This document shows, in pieces, positions 10,573 through 22,481 of a stretch of DNA of 64,000 nucleotides. The position numbers and the translations under genes are program-made. Source of the DNA: Hymenopellis radicata. Taxonomy: Eukaryota; Basidiomycota; Agaricomycetes; Agaricales; Physalacriaceae. Each line of letters starts with the position of its first letter. Within the stretch, counting starts at the first letter, position 1. The notes under the pieces were generated by a model. That model saw only the letters and a program-made list of their open reading frames with translations. It was not told the DNA's origin and made no database searches. The stretch is taken from contig JADNRX010000252.1 in the NCBI GenBank assembly GCA_015501595.1, positions 1 to 64,000 on the forward strand, read 5' to 3'.

Positions 10573-12250
10573 CTAATACCCCTTCCTCCCGGGCACAACA
10601 GAAAACGCAGGACCGCCCTTCCCAAACATCCTCCTCAAATCCCCCACCAACCCATCCGGGGCTTCCCAAGCACCAAAGTGGCCTCCCTTGGTATGCGTGT
10701 TATTGCTGAACACGAGATTCCCGTTGGTCGTGAACCATCTATTCCAAACATTAGAAGACAAGTCAATTGTCGAGAGGGATGAAGCTCTTACGAAATAGGA
10801 CGAACACCCATGTCCGCTGGGAAGATCGAAATCTCTGCCTCTCGCGCGGCCTCTTGGTCTTTAGCAGGGAGTTCCTTCAGTCGCGCTCGTTTCCTAAACC
10901 AGAATTCAGGGGCAGGAGCGCGTAGATGTCCCCGTGTTGATACGTCTCGTAATAGATTCGCGTAGACGCGGTAGGTCCAGCTTTTTGAAAACAGATAGAC
11001 GGAAATCCAGGTCAGGACTGAAACGTAGTTAACGTTAGTGAAAGCGTTTTCAAGATCATGAAGATACGGAAGATACCTTCATCGTCAGTCCAAGGGTACT
11101 CATCCGTCCAGACGAGCAGCTTTTCATAAACCCAGGCCAACAAACCGACAGGCGAGTCCGCCAAAGAGTATCCTGCCGCGACTTGATCAGGCCGCGTCGT
11201 GCTGGAGTAACTGCGACGTACCAAGGGTCTGAGGCTGAGTCGACTGTTGCAAAAAGTATCCGCTTCCCTGCTTTTCGAACCATTGGGCCTTTTGGGCTCC
11301 TGCCTTTTCGGCGGCGGTATACGGCGTAAGCAAGTGCTGAAGAAACGCAATGGGCCGAGTAGGGGGCGGTGGGAATCCACTAGGAAACGATGAGTGATGC
11401 GTCCGGGATATACGAATTGGACTTACTAGGGCAAAGTAGTGTGCCACGCCTTGACATGCTTACCGCCATACTTGAGAGCCATCGCGCGAGTGATCTACAT
11501 GGTTGTCTTAATACGAGTGGCAGTTTTTGAAAACATGGCTTACCATCGTACCCAAATCACCGCCTTGCGTAACTGGTTCCTCATCAATCAAAACTGCCAG
11601 TCGAAAGAGCGCGTATATTCTACTGACCATATTCGTTATAGCCGAGTGCCAACATTACTTTGTGGGCAACCTGTTCAAAGAAATTAGCGGCGCCACGAAG
11701 AACATGGTCTCAACCACATACCTCGGCATACTGGTTGACTCTAAATCCTTTCTTGGACGGCGCTTGCGAGAAACCAAAGCCCGGGAGACTCAACGCAACA
11801 ACGTGGAAGCTGGGATGCCCGGCGTCGGTTGCCGTCAACAGCGGAAGGATTTTGCGAACTTCCAAGAAGCTGCTGGGCCCTAACTCGACGTCAATGAAAA
11901 GCAGATAATGACCCAAAGAGTCGACGTACACCCATGCAAGAATAAAAGCGGGATAGCATCAACGGCCTTGCTCTTTTGATGCACGTAATGGATATTGAGC
12001 GTCTCGAAGCCGTCGACCTGGATGTCGCGGTGAACTGGGGAAGTGCAGCGTTTATAGCCGCTTCTTGAGCGCGCCAGTCGAAACCGCTTTTCCAATAGTC
12101 CACTAAGCGGCGCATAGCTGCAAGAGGTACACCGTAACTCGAACCAGGTCCTTGAGTTCATCGGGGAAAGACGCAAAGCTCAAGTTTACGACGAAGAAGG
12201 TCAATCTTGTCGTCCGAGACCGATATTTGGAAGGGTTTCTCGCTCGACAT
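10573..12250 (-). pseudogene. Epoxide hydrolase (microsomal type, EHN + alpha/beta hydrolase), frame-broken
   Basis: The family opens epoxides to diols and is usually about 400 residues. Seen in order: start MSSEKPFQISVSDDKIDLLRRKLEL (12250 downwards); the EHN segment PGSSYGVPLAAM...DYWKSGFDWRAQEAAIN; VDGFETLNIHYVH; the oxyanion motif HGWPSSFLE after splicing about 51 nt; ALSLPGFGFS; the nucleophile loop QGGDLG (family QGGDWG, so W is L here); KAGPTASTRIYYE; and near the end the catalytic histidine in GGHFGAWE. At least three breaks interrupt the frame: an in-frame stop in the EHN domain near 12160, a base lost after LPQFT (about 12033) and an extra A near 10985, with a shift back further on. 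Each could be a sequencing slip, but together they indicate a pseudogene. Neighbouring genes are intact. Confidence 0.8.
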
Positions 12251-13091
12251 CGTGGCTCCAGTTGGTGGGAAATGCTGGCAGAGTCGTCATGTTTTATATC
12301 CTTCTCGTTGTATTGATAGACATCTATATAATGTGAGAACTTGGAAGAATCCGGTGATGCAATTGGGTCTTGTCATGTCCGGAATTCTTTATCCGCGGCA
12401 AAAGAGTGACGAGATTGTGGGCTTCATGGGCATCATCCACGAAGGGGTGCGCTCGCCTACTGGGTTCGACGGGGTAGCAGTAGCCCCTGCCATAGCACCG
12501 TGGAAGGCGCGTTGTCGAGATGTATGAACCGTTGAACGGGTGAGACTATGTGGCCATTGCATGCGCGTCGCTTCAGATCCTCTAGGTGAGCAGGAGAAGG
12601 TTGCCGTGATACCATTGCCATAGTGGCATTGACGCCTAGCCGACATGATGGTCAGAAGAGAGTTGATTGCGTAACGCCGACTTCCCCCAAGGCATGACCA
12701 TGACCTCTTCACGGGCCTCTGTACGCTAACAAAGATTCTTAAAAGATCACACAGAAGTGTAGCTGCGTCATCTAAACATAAAAAAAGTGAAATCTACGAA
12801 TCGCCTCACTTGTGGATATGTTGAAAGAATCGACGCGTGTTTCCGCTTCAGCAGCCTTGTCCAGCCGTCCTTCAAGTTCAACGCGTTTCTGCCCCAGGCA
12901 TTCCCGGTAGACGATTTATGCCCCCGACTTGCAAAAGAAAAAGTTACAGTTAAATCTCTTTCTTTTGGGTCTCAGGGACTGTGCAATCCCTCAGTGATTT
13001 TGGTGATCTTCATCCATGCCGGGTACCCTGCTTCCTCAGTAAATGAATACCGTTTACACGAGAGTTGGCGACGTGTATTCAACCGCGAAAG
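12251..13091. other. Intergenic, nothing recognised
   Basis: Upstream of the hydrolase remnant. No conserved protein motif on either strand; a structured repeat begins at about 13092. Confidence 0.4.
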
Positions 13092-13326
13092 GAGCAAAAA
13101 GGACTCAGGGAGCACGAACACTCCCCTAACCCTTCGGGCAACCTTCCGGTTGCACGCCTTGCTCACACCTCCTGCTTTGGACACCAAGTCCTCTGCTTGA
13201 ACGCGACGAGAGCCTACCCCGTCGGTGCTGATTCGTCTCGCCATCTCTGACGATTCAGCCGCATGAGCCGGCCATGCATCCTTCCGATCACCCTGGGAGA
13301 CTCCTTGGCCATGACCCAAGGAGTCT
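13092..13326 (-). repeat. Structured interspersed repeat, copy 2
   Basis: Reverse-oriented copy with a complete 5' hairpin (ctccttgg / ccaaggag, 13301-13323), the gaggacttggtgtcc hairpin, and a 3' hairpin of the form ggggagtg ... gctccct followed by a T-run. It is most similar to copy 6 at 42.8 kb: both share the subsequence cagcaccgacggggtaggct. Confidence 0.7.
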
Positions 13327-13739
13327 CTTACTATCTTCTATTCACGAATTAGAGGGGTGTTAGTTCTTTTGTTTTTCGAATGAGGCGCGGCGTGTACGCA
13401 AAGGGACTCGGCGAGGCAAATGAGTTCGCTGCACGTATGGCGCATTTTACGTCTGATCATGTCGCATGCAATCTCTTTGAAGATTCTGTTGGTAGGCGGT
13501 GTTCCTTGAGCACGTTGACATCGACACTCAAAGTGCAGACAAGGCCTTTAGTCCTAGTAATACTGTACGCACGGCGTATTGGGGAGTATTGGAATTGACA
13601 AGACCGTCCGTTTCCAGTGGCGGCGATATTAGAGTGCGAGTCCGGGGGTACGTGTCCATTCCTAGTTTTTAGCAGCCAGAGAAAAAAATTTCGATTTAGT
13701 GTACAACAGTCATTTGAGAACATACAGTCGTCAACCCGC
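13327..13739. other. 3' flank of the dioxygenase gene
   Basis: Non-coding; it includes the probable 3' UTR of the minus-strand dioxygenase gene. Nothing else was recognised. Confidence 0.4.
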
Positions 13740-15202
13740 TCACTTCGCGACGGCGGGTTTGGCCTTCAGACTCTTCCTCAACTCAGTGCACTCCTCCACT
13801 GTCGCGAGAACGAAATCATACTTGACTTCAGCATGTGGTCTCGCTTCTGCGAAGCCTCTCTTCAGCGTAAGGGACGTGTCGGGCACTATGTCCAGGTCCT
13901 AAGTACATTCACGTTAGTAGAGTAATAGCACCTCCGATTGCAAGTAGCTTACCACGATGAGAGACGACCGAACGCCGAATACTGCATCGCTTGTTACGTA
14001 CGGGTCTCCTTTGAAATACAGAGCCGTAATCAGCTTTTCGTACCCAGGCGCCTATGACAGGTCAATGAGCATGCTAAGAGACGCGTTGGTAAAGCTCACG
14101 TCGATCATGAAATGCAGATGTGCTGGCCTCACGATATGTCGATTGAGGTTCTTGATCATCGTGCCAACAGGACCGTCCCCCGGTATAGAATACGGCGAGG
14201 GCCTATGCCATGTATGAGACCACGATGCGGAATAGAAAGAAGCGACGTACACAACCGCTCTAAACGCGTAGCTTCCATCTTCAGCAGACTTGACGATTCC
14301 ACGACAATCTGGGCCAGTGCGGTTGGGATTCTGTGACACGTCAGTAAAATATCAAGGAGCAACAGGAGCCGAAATGTTACCTGCGTATCATACTGTCCGT
14401 CTCCATCCGTCTCCCATGTATCTAGCACAGCACCAGCAACTGGATTGCCCTTTGTATCCAGCACTTTGCCATGCACATACATGTAATAGCCTTTGCCTTC
14501 CGACGCGATGGAATCTCCATTGGCGACTGCAGGAGAGAATCAGCGCTAGAAGATAGATCTTACGAAAGGAAGACGGACAGATGTGTGCGTCTTCAGTATG
14601 AAATGGTCCGAGGACGGTGTTCTCGGTTGCGTTGGACGGCTTGACGTTGTTCATGGAATCTACCAGGGCTGAAACGCCAAGCGTGTCCGAGAGAAGGATG
14701 AACTCTACGGTGGGAATGTTACGCATGGACGATACCGAACTCGTCGCGACGCACCTTGGCGAATGTCTGTGCATTTCTGACCAGTTTCGGTCAGGAAGTG
14801 GATCGCGGTCCTATAGAGATGAGTGATAATCACATCGATTGGCGGGAAGGAACGAACATCCATTCCTCAGTCGTCAACGACGTTTCTCTGACGAAATCGT
14901 GCAGATGAGTGACCTGACCGCGCGTTACTATATATAAAGAACTAAGAATAATCTGCAGGACGTACCAAACTCTTGAAAATAAACCTCATTCGCTCGTCCT
15001 GGCCTGTATCCGCTGAGTCGAGGCTATATTATAAGAGATTCGACGCACAGCTTGCATTGACTGTGTTAACATTGTCCGTAATTGTCTCAGTGGTCATATC
15101 CATCATCTCAGGCAGATTGGCTAGATCGACCTTGAACTGCTGCGTGACCCTTGTCGCGGCGGCCATCAGAGGATTGGCATCTGCAGTAAGTTTCGAGGAC
15201 AT
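13740..15202 (-). CDS. Intradiol ring-cleavage dioxygenase (hydroxyquinol/catechol 1,2-dioxygenase type)
   Basis: Fe(III) enzyme that splits the ring of catechols or hydroxyquinol between the two hydroxyls, feeding lignin-derived aromatics towards beta-ketoadipate. The gene has nine short exons, read from the ATG at 15202 (MSSKLTADANPL) to the TGA at 13740-13742. An N-terminal helical dimerisation domain (ETITDNVNTVNAS, FLTETGQKCTDIRQEF, ATENTVLGPFHTEDAH) precedes the catalytic domain. The four iron ligands are visible: Tyr in DGDGQYDTQ, Tyr in PSPYSIPGDGPVG, and both His in RPAHLHF. The C-terminus reads LKRGFAEARPHAEVKYDFVLA. All joins I made keep frame and I saw no break. Intron 1 begins after AATGCAAGCT; exactly in that intron the duplicated sequence shared with 37.7 kb ends. 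Its promoter lies in the L1 arm. Confidence 0.92.
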
Positions 15203-15694
15203 GGTGGTGGTTCGGAAGTAAGGCGTGCAGGTGAGATCGTCTGAGAACGCGATGCCTTTATTGGGAAGTCGGTGGTCTGCTGCCACTTTCCGGATGGGGG
15301 AGCGCCACGAGAGTTAGGCGTGCTTCAGCGACATCCTACAAGATGGGTGCGAGCGTCGTGCGAGAATGCTGACTGCGAAGAATGTATATTTGGGAAACGG
15401 TAAAACGCACGCATCCCAAGATAGGCCGTGTCGCGTTATTGGGAAGTCCGAGGCCGAGAGACGGAGAAATAATAGTGATGCCCGTCGAGCAAGCTTATTC
15501 GGATCATGTCTCTATTCCTGACAATGATGGTTCGGGTGCAAGGTGCAAAAAACTCTTGATTTTGTCATTGATCGGCAATCCCGGCCGCATTTGGAAATGG
15601 ACAGACTCGATCACGTTGTCTTTCGCCAAAAACCATCATGGTAAATCTGACTCGAATGCGTCTATTCATCTCTTTGTTCTCACCCAACAACACC
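15203..15694. other. Intergenic between divergent dioxygenase and FunK1 remnant
   Basis: This holds the dioxygenase promoter and the former FunK1 5' region. The segment is duplicated in inverted form at about 37.1-37.56 kb. Confidence 0.5.
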
Positions 15695-16940
15695 ATGAAT
15701 CTCATAACGAAAGAATCTGCTGCTCGGACGCCATGAACTGCCCATCGGACCAGGAAGTACTAAAAAGAGGTTTCAGGAACCATGGTTGCATGGTTGGCAT
15801 TAGTCCTGTAGAGTTTCTCGAGGACTTCCTACCATGGAACGAGGACACTCACGGGCAATATCGAAAACAGAAGCCTTCGGATGCTCGGGGCGCCCTGCCA
15901 AAAAGCATTGCTCTGCAGCACGGCGAAGCCGAGAACGACATGGCTGCCAAACCTGTATGTTTTATTGTTAAATCATTGCCGCGTCCTCTTACTAAAACGA
16001 ACTTCAGGTCATGTTGCAAAAGAGCACGTCTCGTAATCCATTCATGCCATTGGATTGCGATACGTTGACCGACGCGCCGGATCCACATGCCTACGAAATC
16101 CAGGAAGAGACAGACATGGAGAAGACTCTGAAACAGTCGTCGCCGTAGACGATGACAAATGCTCAGCAGCTGGACGCGAGGTTCCAGCTGAAGATCTAGC
16201 CTATGAAGGTGCCAAATCTCCGTCCATGCAGCAATGACCGTGTCCGTCATATTCCGCGTTCATCTAATTCACCATTATCCTCTTGGACACTTCGCGCGCT
16301 TCATTCGGCGGGATCGCCGAGGATACATCGTCACTCACCGCCCCCAGAAACCTGCGACTTCTATCACCGTTTCATGGCACAGGTCCAACGTTCAGACCCC
16401 CCCATCTCTGACGATGACCCACACGCTCAAGGATCCTGTGCAAGTTCGTGCTTCATGACAGAGACATGCTGCATTGCAACGCGAGGACCAAACGCCAAGA
16501 CATCAGTCAATTTTCAGAGACGCTCTTCCAAATGGCGATCTCCTTCGAAGGAAAGATGCGCCAGTTCATCGTCCCAGCAGCAAAGTGTTGAGAGTTCCAT
16601 TGGAGGTCCTTTCGGCCTTTCTCCCGTTCTACTCCCCGGACGTCTGGCTTACTACGATCCTTCATACGATGCAGACGCGGTCGATGGCAACGAGTGAAAT
16701 ACATGCGGCGGTATCCTCTTCATGAAGGCTTATGGGCGAGAACCTTGTGTTACACTCAACCGCCCGGAAGCCGACATCTACAAGTTGCTGGCAGAACATC
16801 AGGTTTCGCGCGTTGCCGCCATAGAGGTAGTATGATAACCAGTACGCAGGAAGCCAGATTCCTCCATCCGCCACCTAAAAGGCGTAAACATCATAAACGA
16901 TTCTCCAGTGTCATCGCCTCCCTTTACGAGCCGTAGCTGG
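15695..16940 (+). pseudogene. FunK1 kinase remnant, L1 copy (N-terminal part only)
   Basis: Homologous to the intact FunK1 genes at 49-51.6 and 61.4-64 kb. Recognisable in shifting frames: VGISPVEFLEDFLPWNEDTHGQYR (about 15790-15860), HGEAENDMAAK, a stretch matching the intact TMSVMFR...ARFIRWDRRGSIVTRRF segment (16230-16340), and a stretch matching EADIYKLLAEHDIPYVAEMEAG (16765-16830). Multiple stops and indels break it. Similarity ends at about 16940 after the equivalent of PPPDGHKHRKR; the conserved arginine-aspartate segment and the whole catalytic loop (HRDIS) are absent, and DUF6535 sequence starts about 160 bp further on. Confidence 0.8.
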
Positions 16941-17101
16941 GGATCACAACTGGACCGGCATGCCTGGAGTCGTATGGGAACCTGGACCCACAAAAGCATT
17001 GCCACCGACGACACGATGCTTTACATGCCGGTCGGATGTGGTAAAAATTACTTCGGACTGGGCCCACCTCCTTGCCATCACATCGACAGCCATCGTCGAC
17101 A

Positions 17102-20100
17102 ATGTCCACCTTGCCCAGCGCAGATGACATCCCGGAAAACTCTGCTGATATTGTCGTCCACTCTCCAGAAGTCGCTCTCCAGCTGGCAAACTCAAGACAC
17201 TCTCCCCCGAAATCAGGGCCCATACGGTCTGCTGGCGAGGATAAGGCCAAGGAAAGTTCTCAGACATTCCGCCCAGGGCGCGCGAAGAAACGGAACCAAG
17301 GCGTCCAAGTTGATATTGCAGGTGAATCGGGAGCGGACGATGATGATGCAGAAGAAGAAGATGCAGCCGAAGAAAGTGATGCGGCGCTAGACGACGAAAA
17401 GCAGCGCCAAGGTGTTGATAATGATCCACCTCGCGCTCGCAAAGGTCGTCGTGCGCGTAAAAAGCTGTTCGGTCTACCCGTGGATCGCAATGCGAGAGGT
17501 TCGTGAATATGCTGTTGTACTCGATGCCTTTTCATGAAAGTAATAGGGTATGACCCCATGGACTACGAGCAAAAGTATCCTCCAGATCCGATTTTCGAGG
17601 AGGCGCAGCCGAATGCCAGGGTTTGGAGGATGTGTGTCGACGAGTTTCAGATATTCGATACGGATTTATCTGAGGATGCGCGCGACACAGTCGACGTGCT
17701 ACTCGTATTTGTACGTAGTGTTCAGACATCATTATTGCTCTTCTAATGTCACCTAACAGGCCGGTCTGTTCTCCGCCGTTGTCACGGCCTTCCTCATCCA
17801 GGCGGCCGACAAACTCGAACCCGACTACGTCCAACTCTCAAGCTCCGTTCTCTTTGAGATTTTGGTTGTCCAGCGCGCGCTCGCGAACGGATCAGCTGTT
17901 GATCTTGATCCAGTGATCTCGTCTCCCGACGCGCTGCAGTTCATGCCAACTCATTCGCAGTTGTGGATAAACGGCTTGTGGTACACGAGCTTATCACTGA
18001 GCTTGATCACTGCACTTGTCGCTGTGTTGGCGAAGCAATGGCTACACCAGTATATGGCTATGACATCCGGGACACCGTTAGATCGAAGTCTTCTTCGCCA
18101 GTACCGTTACGAAGGCCTGCAGGCATGGAGGGTCCCTCTAATCATCGGCCTGCTGCCAGTGCTCATGCACCTCTCGCTCGGGCTGTTCTTCCTCGGGCTC
18201 GTCGTCTATCTGCTGCAACTGTACGGACCGTTCGCATACGTCACTGGTGTATTCGCCCTCGTTACCTACACCGCTTACTTTGCTACCCACTTCTTCTCGG
18301 CCGTGCATCCGCAGTGTCCATACAAAACTCCCCTTTCCAACCTTCTATTCGTGGTGCTCCGTCCCCTTCTTCATGCAGATGAGCGTATGAATGGACCTGT
18401 AGAATTCCGTATAAAGGCACCAAGGTCCATTAGAGAGGCAGAAGCGTCGGCAGTGAAGACTCGTCAGCGCGATCTATATGCCGTTGATGTATTGAGTTGG
18501 GTTTTTGAAAACTCTGCCAATCCATCTGCTCGTAGTATCATCATCCAATCTCTTGGTGGATTTCCGTCGCATTACCGCTTCCCGCTTGGTCAGCGCTTTG
18601 GTTACGCGTACAAAGAGGTGGATCGTTTATACAACCCTCTCGTTTCTATCATAGATTCTCCACCAGAAAATCCACACGATGCGAGGAATGCTTACCTGCA
18701 GTTGGAACGTCTGGCTCGCACGACAAAGTTTGTGATATATCCCGATATGTTCTCCTGGAGGTTGTTGCCGAAGTGTCCTCCAGTTCCCCTCGAGCTCGTT
18801 GCCGCCATTGCCGCGATTCCCTTTGAATCTACTGAATCACGTATCAAATTGTCAGCCAAAGACATGTTTCTGCAATATGTCCCAGAAAATCCGGATCTTC
18901 GTTTGCATCCACAGACCTGGGTCGAAATTATTCGGCTTATACTTAAACGTACAGAACGGCCATCCGAGGATGACATACAAAATGCTTCGCCACTGGTGCT
19001 TCCTATCATTCAGCTCTGTGCAAGCTCTCCTTCCATTCTGGACATCTACACAACTGAGGAATTTCAGTTGTATATAGGTGATCGGAAACCGGTTCCATTC
19101 GAAGAAACTGCTGTTACATTCGAACGGATTTGTCAAGTTCCAGCCTTCCGAAAGATCGTTGAAGAGAGTCTGCATCGTGTATTCGGCTCATTCGATAAGC
19201 TCGACCCCCCGGTTTCGTGCCTGACTGGAAGTATCCCGGGTTGCGCATGACACTGGCCATTGTGAAATATTTCATTCATGTTAAAACCTGTCATTCCGCA
19301 GATCCCCTCGTCGTTTCCGAGTTGGAGCGTTTGGTCAGCAAGATCTTCTCCGCTCTGCAGAAGAGACAATATCAACCGGATGACGAAAAGGATGGTTATT
19401 ACATCTATGTAACTCTAAAACCTCTGTTCGAAAAGCTGTCAGTCCCAAATGATCCCGCTGACCTTGATTCTCCTCGCTCTCTCGCCTTGGGTGTGATCGC
19501 TGCATTCTGTCAGCAAATGTCCTTCCATCATATTAACATATTTTTATTGAAGCTTTATAACTGGGAGGACTGGTTCTCAGCTCAACTAATAAAAAACCTC
19601 TTACAATTTCGGTTGGAAGATGTTGAGGATTGCTCTCTCATGTATCGCTATATATGGCCGGGTACCCAGCTTCTTGACCGGGCTCTGTTCACGGGAGTTC
19701 CTGTGGCTTATGACCTGTTCCCAGAGTGCGATCTACTCACTATCCTCTTACCGTATCGCAACATTCCCGTTGTACGCCATGCTCTCTGTTCGTACATCCT
19801 GACCTCGTCGTACTGGATCCTGGGCGACGTAAACAAAGACGATCAAATGAGTGGCCGGCTGCCTTACCCATTTCGGCCGGAATTCACCCCAGACATGTCG
19901 ACTCAATGGAAATACCTTCTTAGTGGGCATAACATTTTCCAAGTCTGTATCATTATGTTATCACTCCCAGAGACTTCGTCAAGCGCATTTCTTGGAGCGT
20001 TTGCATCGCCTCGGTCGAAAATTATCACATTTCTGGGTCGGTACTGGGCAAAACAGCATGACGGACTTGACCTAACATGGGAAGAATGCCGCATAATGTT

Positions 20101-20260
20101 ACGGGAGGCGGCTACAGAGCAATTTGGGATTCATCGATATCCTGTATATATTGCTCCCGGCCGCGCATTTGTTCTCCCCGATGACGCGAAGGTCACGGAG
20201 ATGGTTGAATACCTTGTTTCCGGGATTACTTTGCTCGACAAACACCTCGCCAGTCTATAA
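17102..20260 (+). pseudogene. DUF6535 multi-pass membrane protein, L1 copy, one-base frameshift
   Basis: Function unknown; DUF6535 is a membrane-spanning domain common in Agaricomycetes. Exon 1 (17102-17498) encodes an acidic low-complexity region and basic runs (RKGRRARKK); exon 2 (17547-17710) carries YEQKYPPDP...WRMCVDEFQIFDTD; exon 3 starts at 17760. Four hydrophobic segments follow: LLVFAGLFSAVVTAFLIQ, LWYTSLSLSLITALVAVLA, LIIGLLPVLMHLSLGLFFLG and YVTGVFALVTYTAYFATHFF. The long C-terminal part has no known domain. Near 19206-19211 a run of six C replaces the seven C of the R1 copy; the frame shifts and stops at 19250, while the original frame resumes and stays open to 20260. Without that lost base it would be about 1,010 residues. 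A homopolymer sequencing error is possible. It ends 65 bp from the convergent gene at 20325. Confidence 0.88.
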
Positions 20261-20324
20261 AATCCTTAGGTTGATCGTCACTTCGTACTTCACATTGAAC
20301 ATTGTACCTAAGCCTGTATTCTAC

Positions 20325-21290
20325 CTAACGCAATAGAAAATAGTAAGTAGATTCTGTAGAACTGTGCCGACGACGTAACTCCTGTTTCTCTGATGCTTTG
20401 GGAAGGAGCACCCTCAACAGAGCTTCCAGGCCTGAATCTGGCACATTGTCAATGGCGTCAAGACTTTTAAATGTGACGAGAGCGAGGGCATGGTCCGCAA
20501 GGATGTTGTCGATGTCCCACCAGAGCACGCAGTCTTTCGTGGCGAGTACTGCGTTATACTTGAAGCAAAGGTCAAGGTTCAGAGGTCGAGCGCGAAGATA
20601 AATCTGAGTCGATGTCAATATTCCTGGCAGCCAAGAGAGGAATGCGTTTATCGAGTCCGGCGATGAGAAGTCGAGGACAAGGGCGTCATGCAGCTCAACG
20701 CACAAAGAACGTAGTGAACGAGCTACAGCTTATAGTAGATTAGTTAGTATCAGTCAAAGAAGGGCGAGATACTCACAGCTATCGGCTGGAAGTCCATGCA
20801 AACGTAGCAGTCTGGTCCCTTCTTCGAAGAGTATAGGGAGCAGTTGTACCACGAGCGAGGCATACGTCTCCTCGACATGTAGATCGTCCAACATTATCAT
20901 TGCGTCCAACGATAATAGTCCCCGAATGACTTCCATGACAGGCTTGGTGTCTCTGCTGTTCGAGCCTGCACCTTCAAGATAGATGTACAAGGTAGGGGTG
21001 TGGTCGAGGACCGAGAAGGAAAGACGTAGAGACGGCGTGGTAGAGTAGACGTCCGAGTTTCTCCTCGACGGATGCCTAATGAACCTTTTGATTATGAGGC
21101 GACGCCACTGGCGTGGCACTGTGCACGGCGTAGGCAAGAAGCAGGGTCGTAACAACTGGGCATTGGAAATCTCCAAAGAGATATGAAGGAACGGTGTCTC
21201 CAGAAGTAGCATCACGAACATCGAGAAGCCATCCAACGAAAGGAAGACGCCACTTCCCGTCTGGATTATAAGAGTCCACCCATTATGAAT
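20325..21290 (-). CDS. Unrecognised protein, L1 copy
   Basis: I do not recognise the family. The last two exons are clear: about 21290-20777 and 20728-20325, with a good intron containing an ACTAAC branch motif. The encoded text is leucine-rich and helical (PVMEVIRGLLSLDAMIMLDDLHVEE; LVVQLLPILFEEGTRLLRLHG; DFSSPDSINAFLSWLPGIL; ADHALALVTFKSLDAIDNVP). The R1 copy at 31436-32478 has the same exons in frame. This copy reads seven residues further because TACTGA in R1 is TACTAT here. The 5' end is unclear: open frames up to about 22085 are conserved between the two arms, but I could not settle their splicing. It is tail-to-tail with DUF6535. Confidence 0.6.
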
Positions 21291-22481
21291 TCAGAACTTC
21301 TCGAGGAATGTAGAATAGACACCGCGCCATGTCCGTTCCAGAGAATAGCGTGATCCAGTAGAGGATGTCGATTCGATGTCACATAACAGTATATCGCGAG
21401 ACCTCCATCGGGGAAGCAGATGGAAGGTAGTGCCGGGCCATGAACGGTTTGAATGTGTATCGATGAAGGGACCTGTGAGATGGACGATGACGAGAAGCCA
21501 TCGTCGGGTAGCCTTCAGACCGGACTAAGTTAGACCGTGGCTGAACGTCAAGCCACAACGAACGCACCAGGAGGGGTTCCAATCTCTCGTTAGTAGCCGG
21601 GATGCTACGGATGTTCGTGGGGATAGTACTTCACGGCTTGTGTCGAATTTTGACGACTGTTGGCGACAGGTGCGATCAACACGAGGATTTCTGACAGTAA
21701 TGCAGTGGTGTGCATTGGCGGAAAGCCAAAGACGGAAGAGACTGGGAGAGTGGAGCGAGCGTGATAGCGCGAAGAAAGTGATGTACAATTTAACCTTTTA
21801 CATAGATGTGAAGGCAGTCTAAAGTAGTTAGCGAAGAGTTCGTGTTGTAGAGGAATGACGCACTGCTGTAGACCTGGTGCACAATAATGAAATGGAAACA
21901 TGACCAACGGTGACGAATGTGGAGGGGACGATCCTAATTTGTTGACGTGGAAGAACAGAAATGATCTGCAGAAGATGTCGAAGGACGGAAATGGTGTGCG
22001 CCCAGAGTCTCCGAGAATAAGAGGCGGCACGCAGATGGTCGAAAAATGGAAGCGCGATATGTAAGCCACGAACACCGCCTCGCACGTATCATGATCGGAT
22101 ATTTGTGTTTGCCTTTGGATAAGATGGACAGCATGAGCAAGATCTGAATGGAAATGGAGCTGGGCACAGAAAGTTATTTGAGAGGGGAGTGGCGGCGCGC
22201 GCGTCTACACGCAGGTCTCCGATTGATACGTAGAACTGACACCTGTTACGTCGGTGTAACATTCCTTTAACGGAAATAGAGAGAAAACAGCAGCTGGAGT
22301 CGTGAAGGACAAGGGAATAACAGCACGAGAGCGACGCGGCGCCGAGTTCGATCGTTGAATCTGCGCAGGCCCTTCACCCGTCCTTCCATCACCCCATCAC
22401 GTCGCGTCTCGACTCACTTTCCTGTTGAGCTGATTTCTCACCCACGAAAACCTGTCTCGCCCACGGTGCCTTCGACGTATT

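Larger units (their letters stand above)
15035..22355 (+). repeat. Inverted duplication arm L1 (partner R1, 30374-37727)
   Basis: Over about 7.3 kb the gene order and sequence are repeated in reverse at 30.37-37.73 kb. Matching landmarks: dioxygenase exon 1 (15202 against 37558), FunK1 remnant, DUF6535 gene, and the unrecognised gene. Paired coordinates add up to about 52,750 throughout, so the arms are nearly collinear. The outer edge falls in dioxygenase intron 1; the inner edge is at the shared gagttcgatcgt (22344-22355 against about 30374-30385). The spacer is about 8 kb. Confidence 0.9.

Noticed and set aside
16908..17429. Antisense and alternative frames over DUF6535 exon 1 rich in M/K or H/R
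   Set aside because: Low-complexity GA/TC-rich DNA opens several frames; only the frame that splices to exon 2 is kept between the arms.
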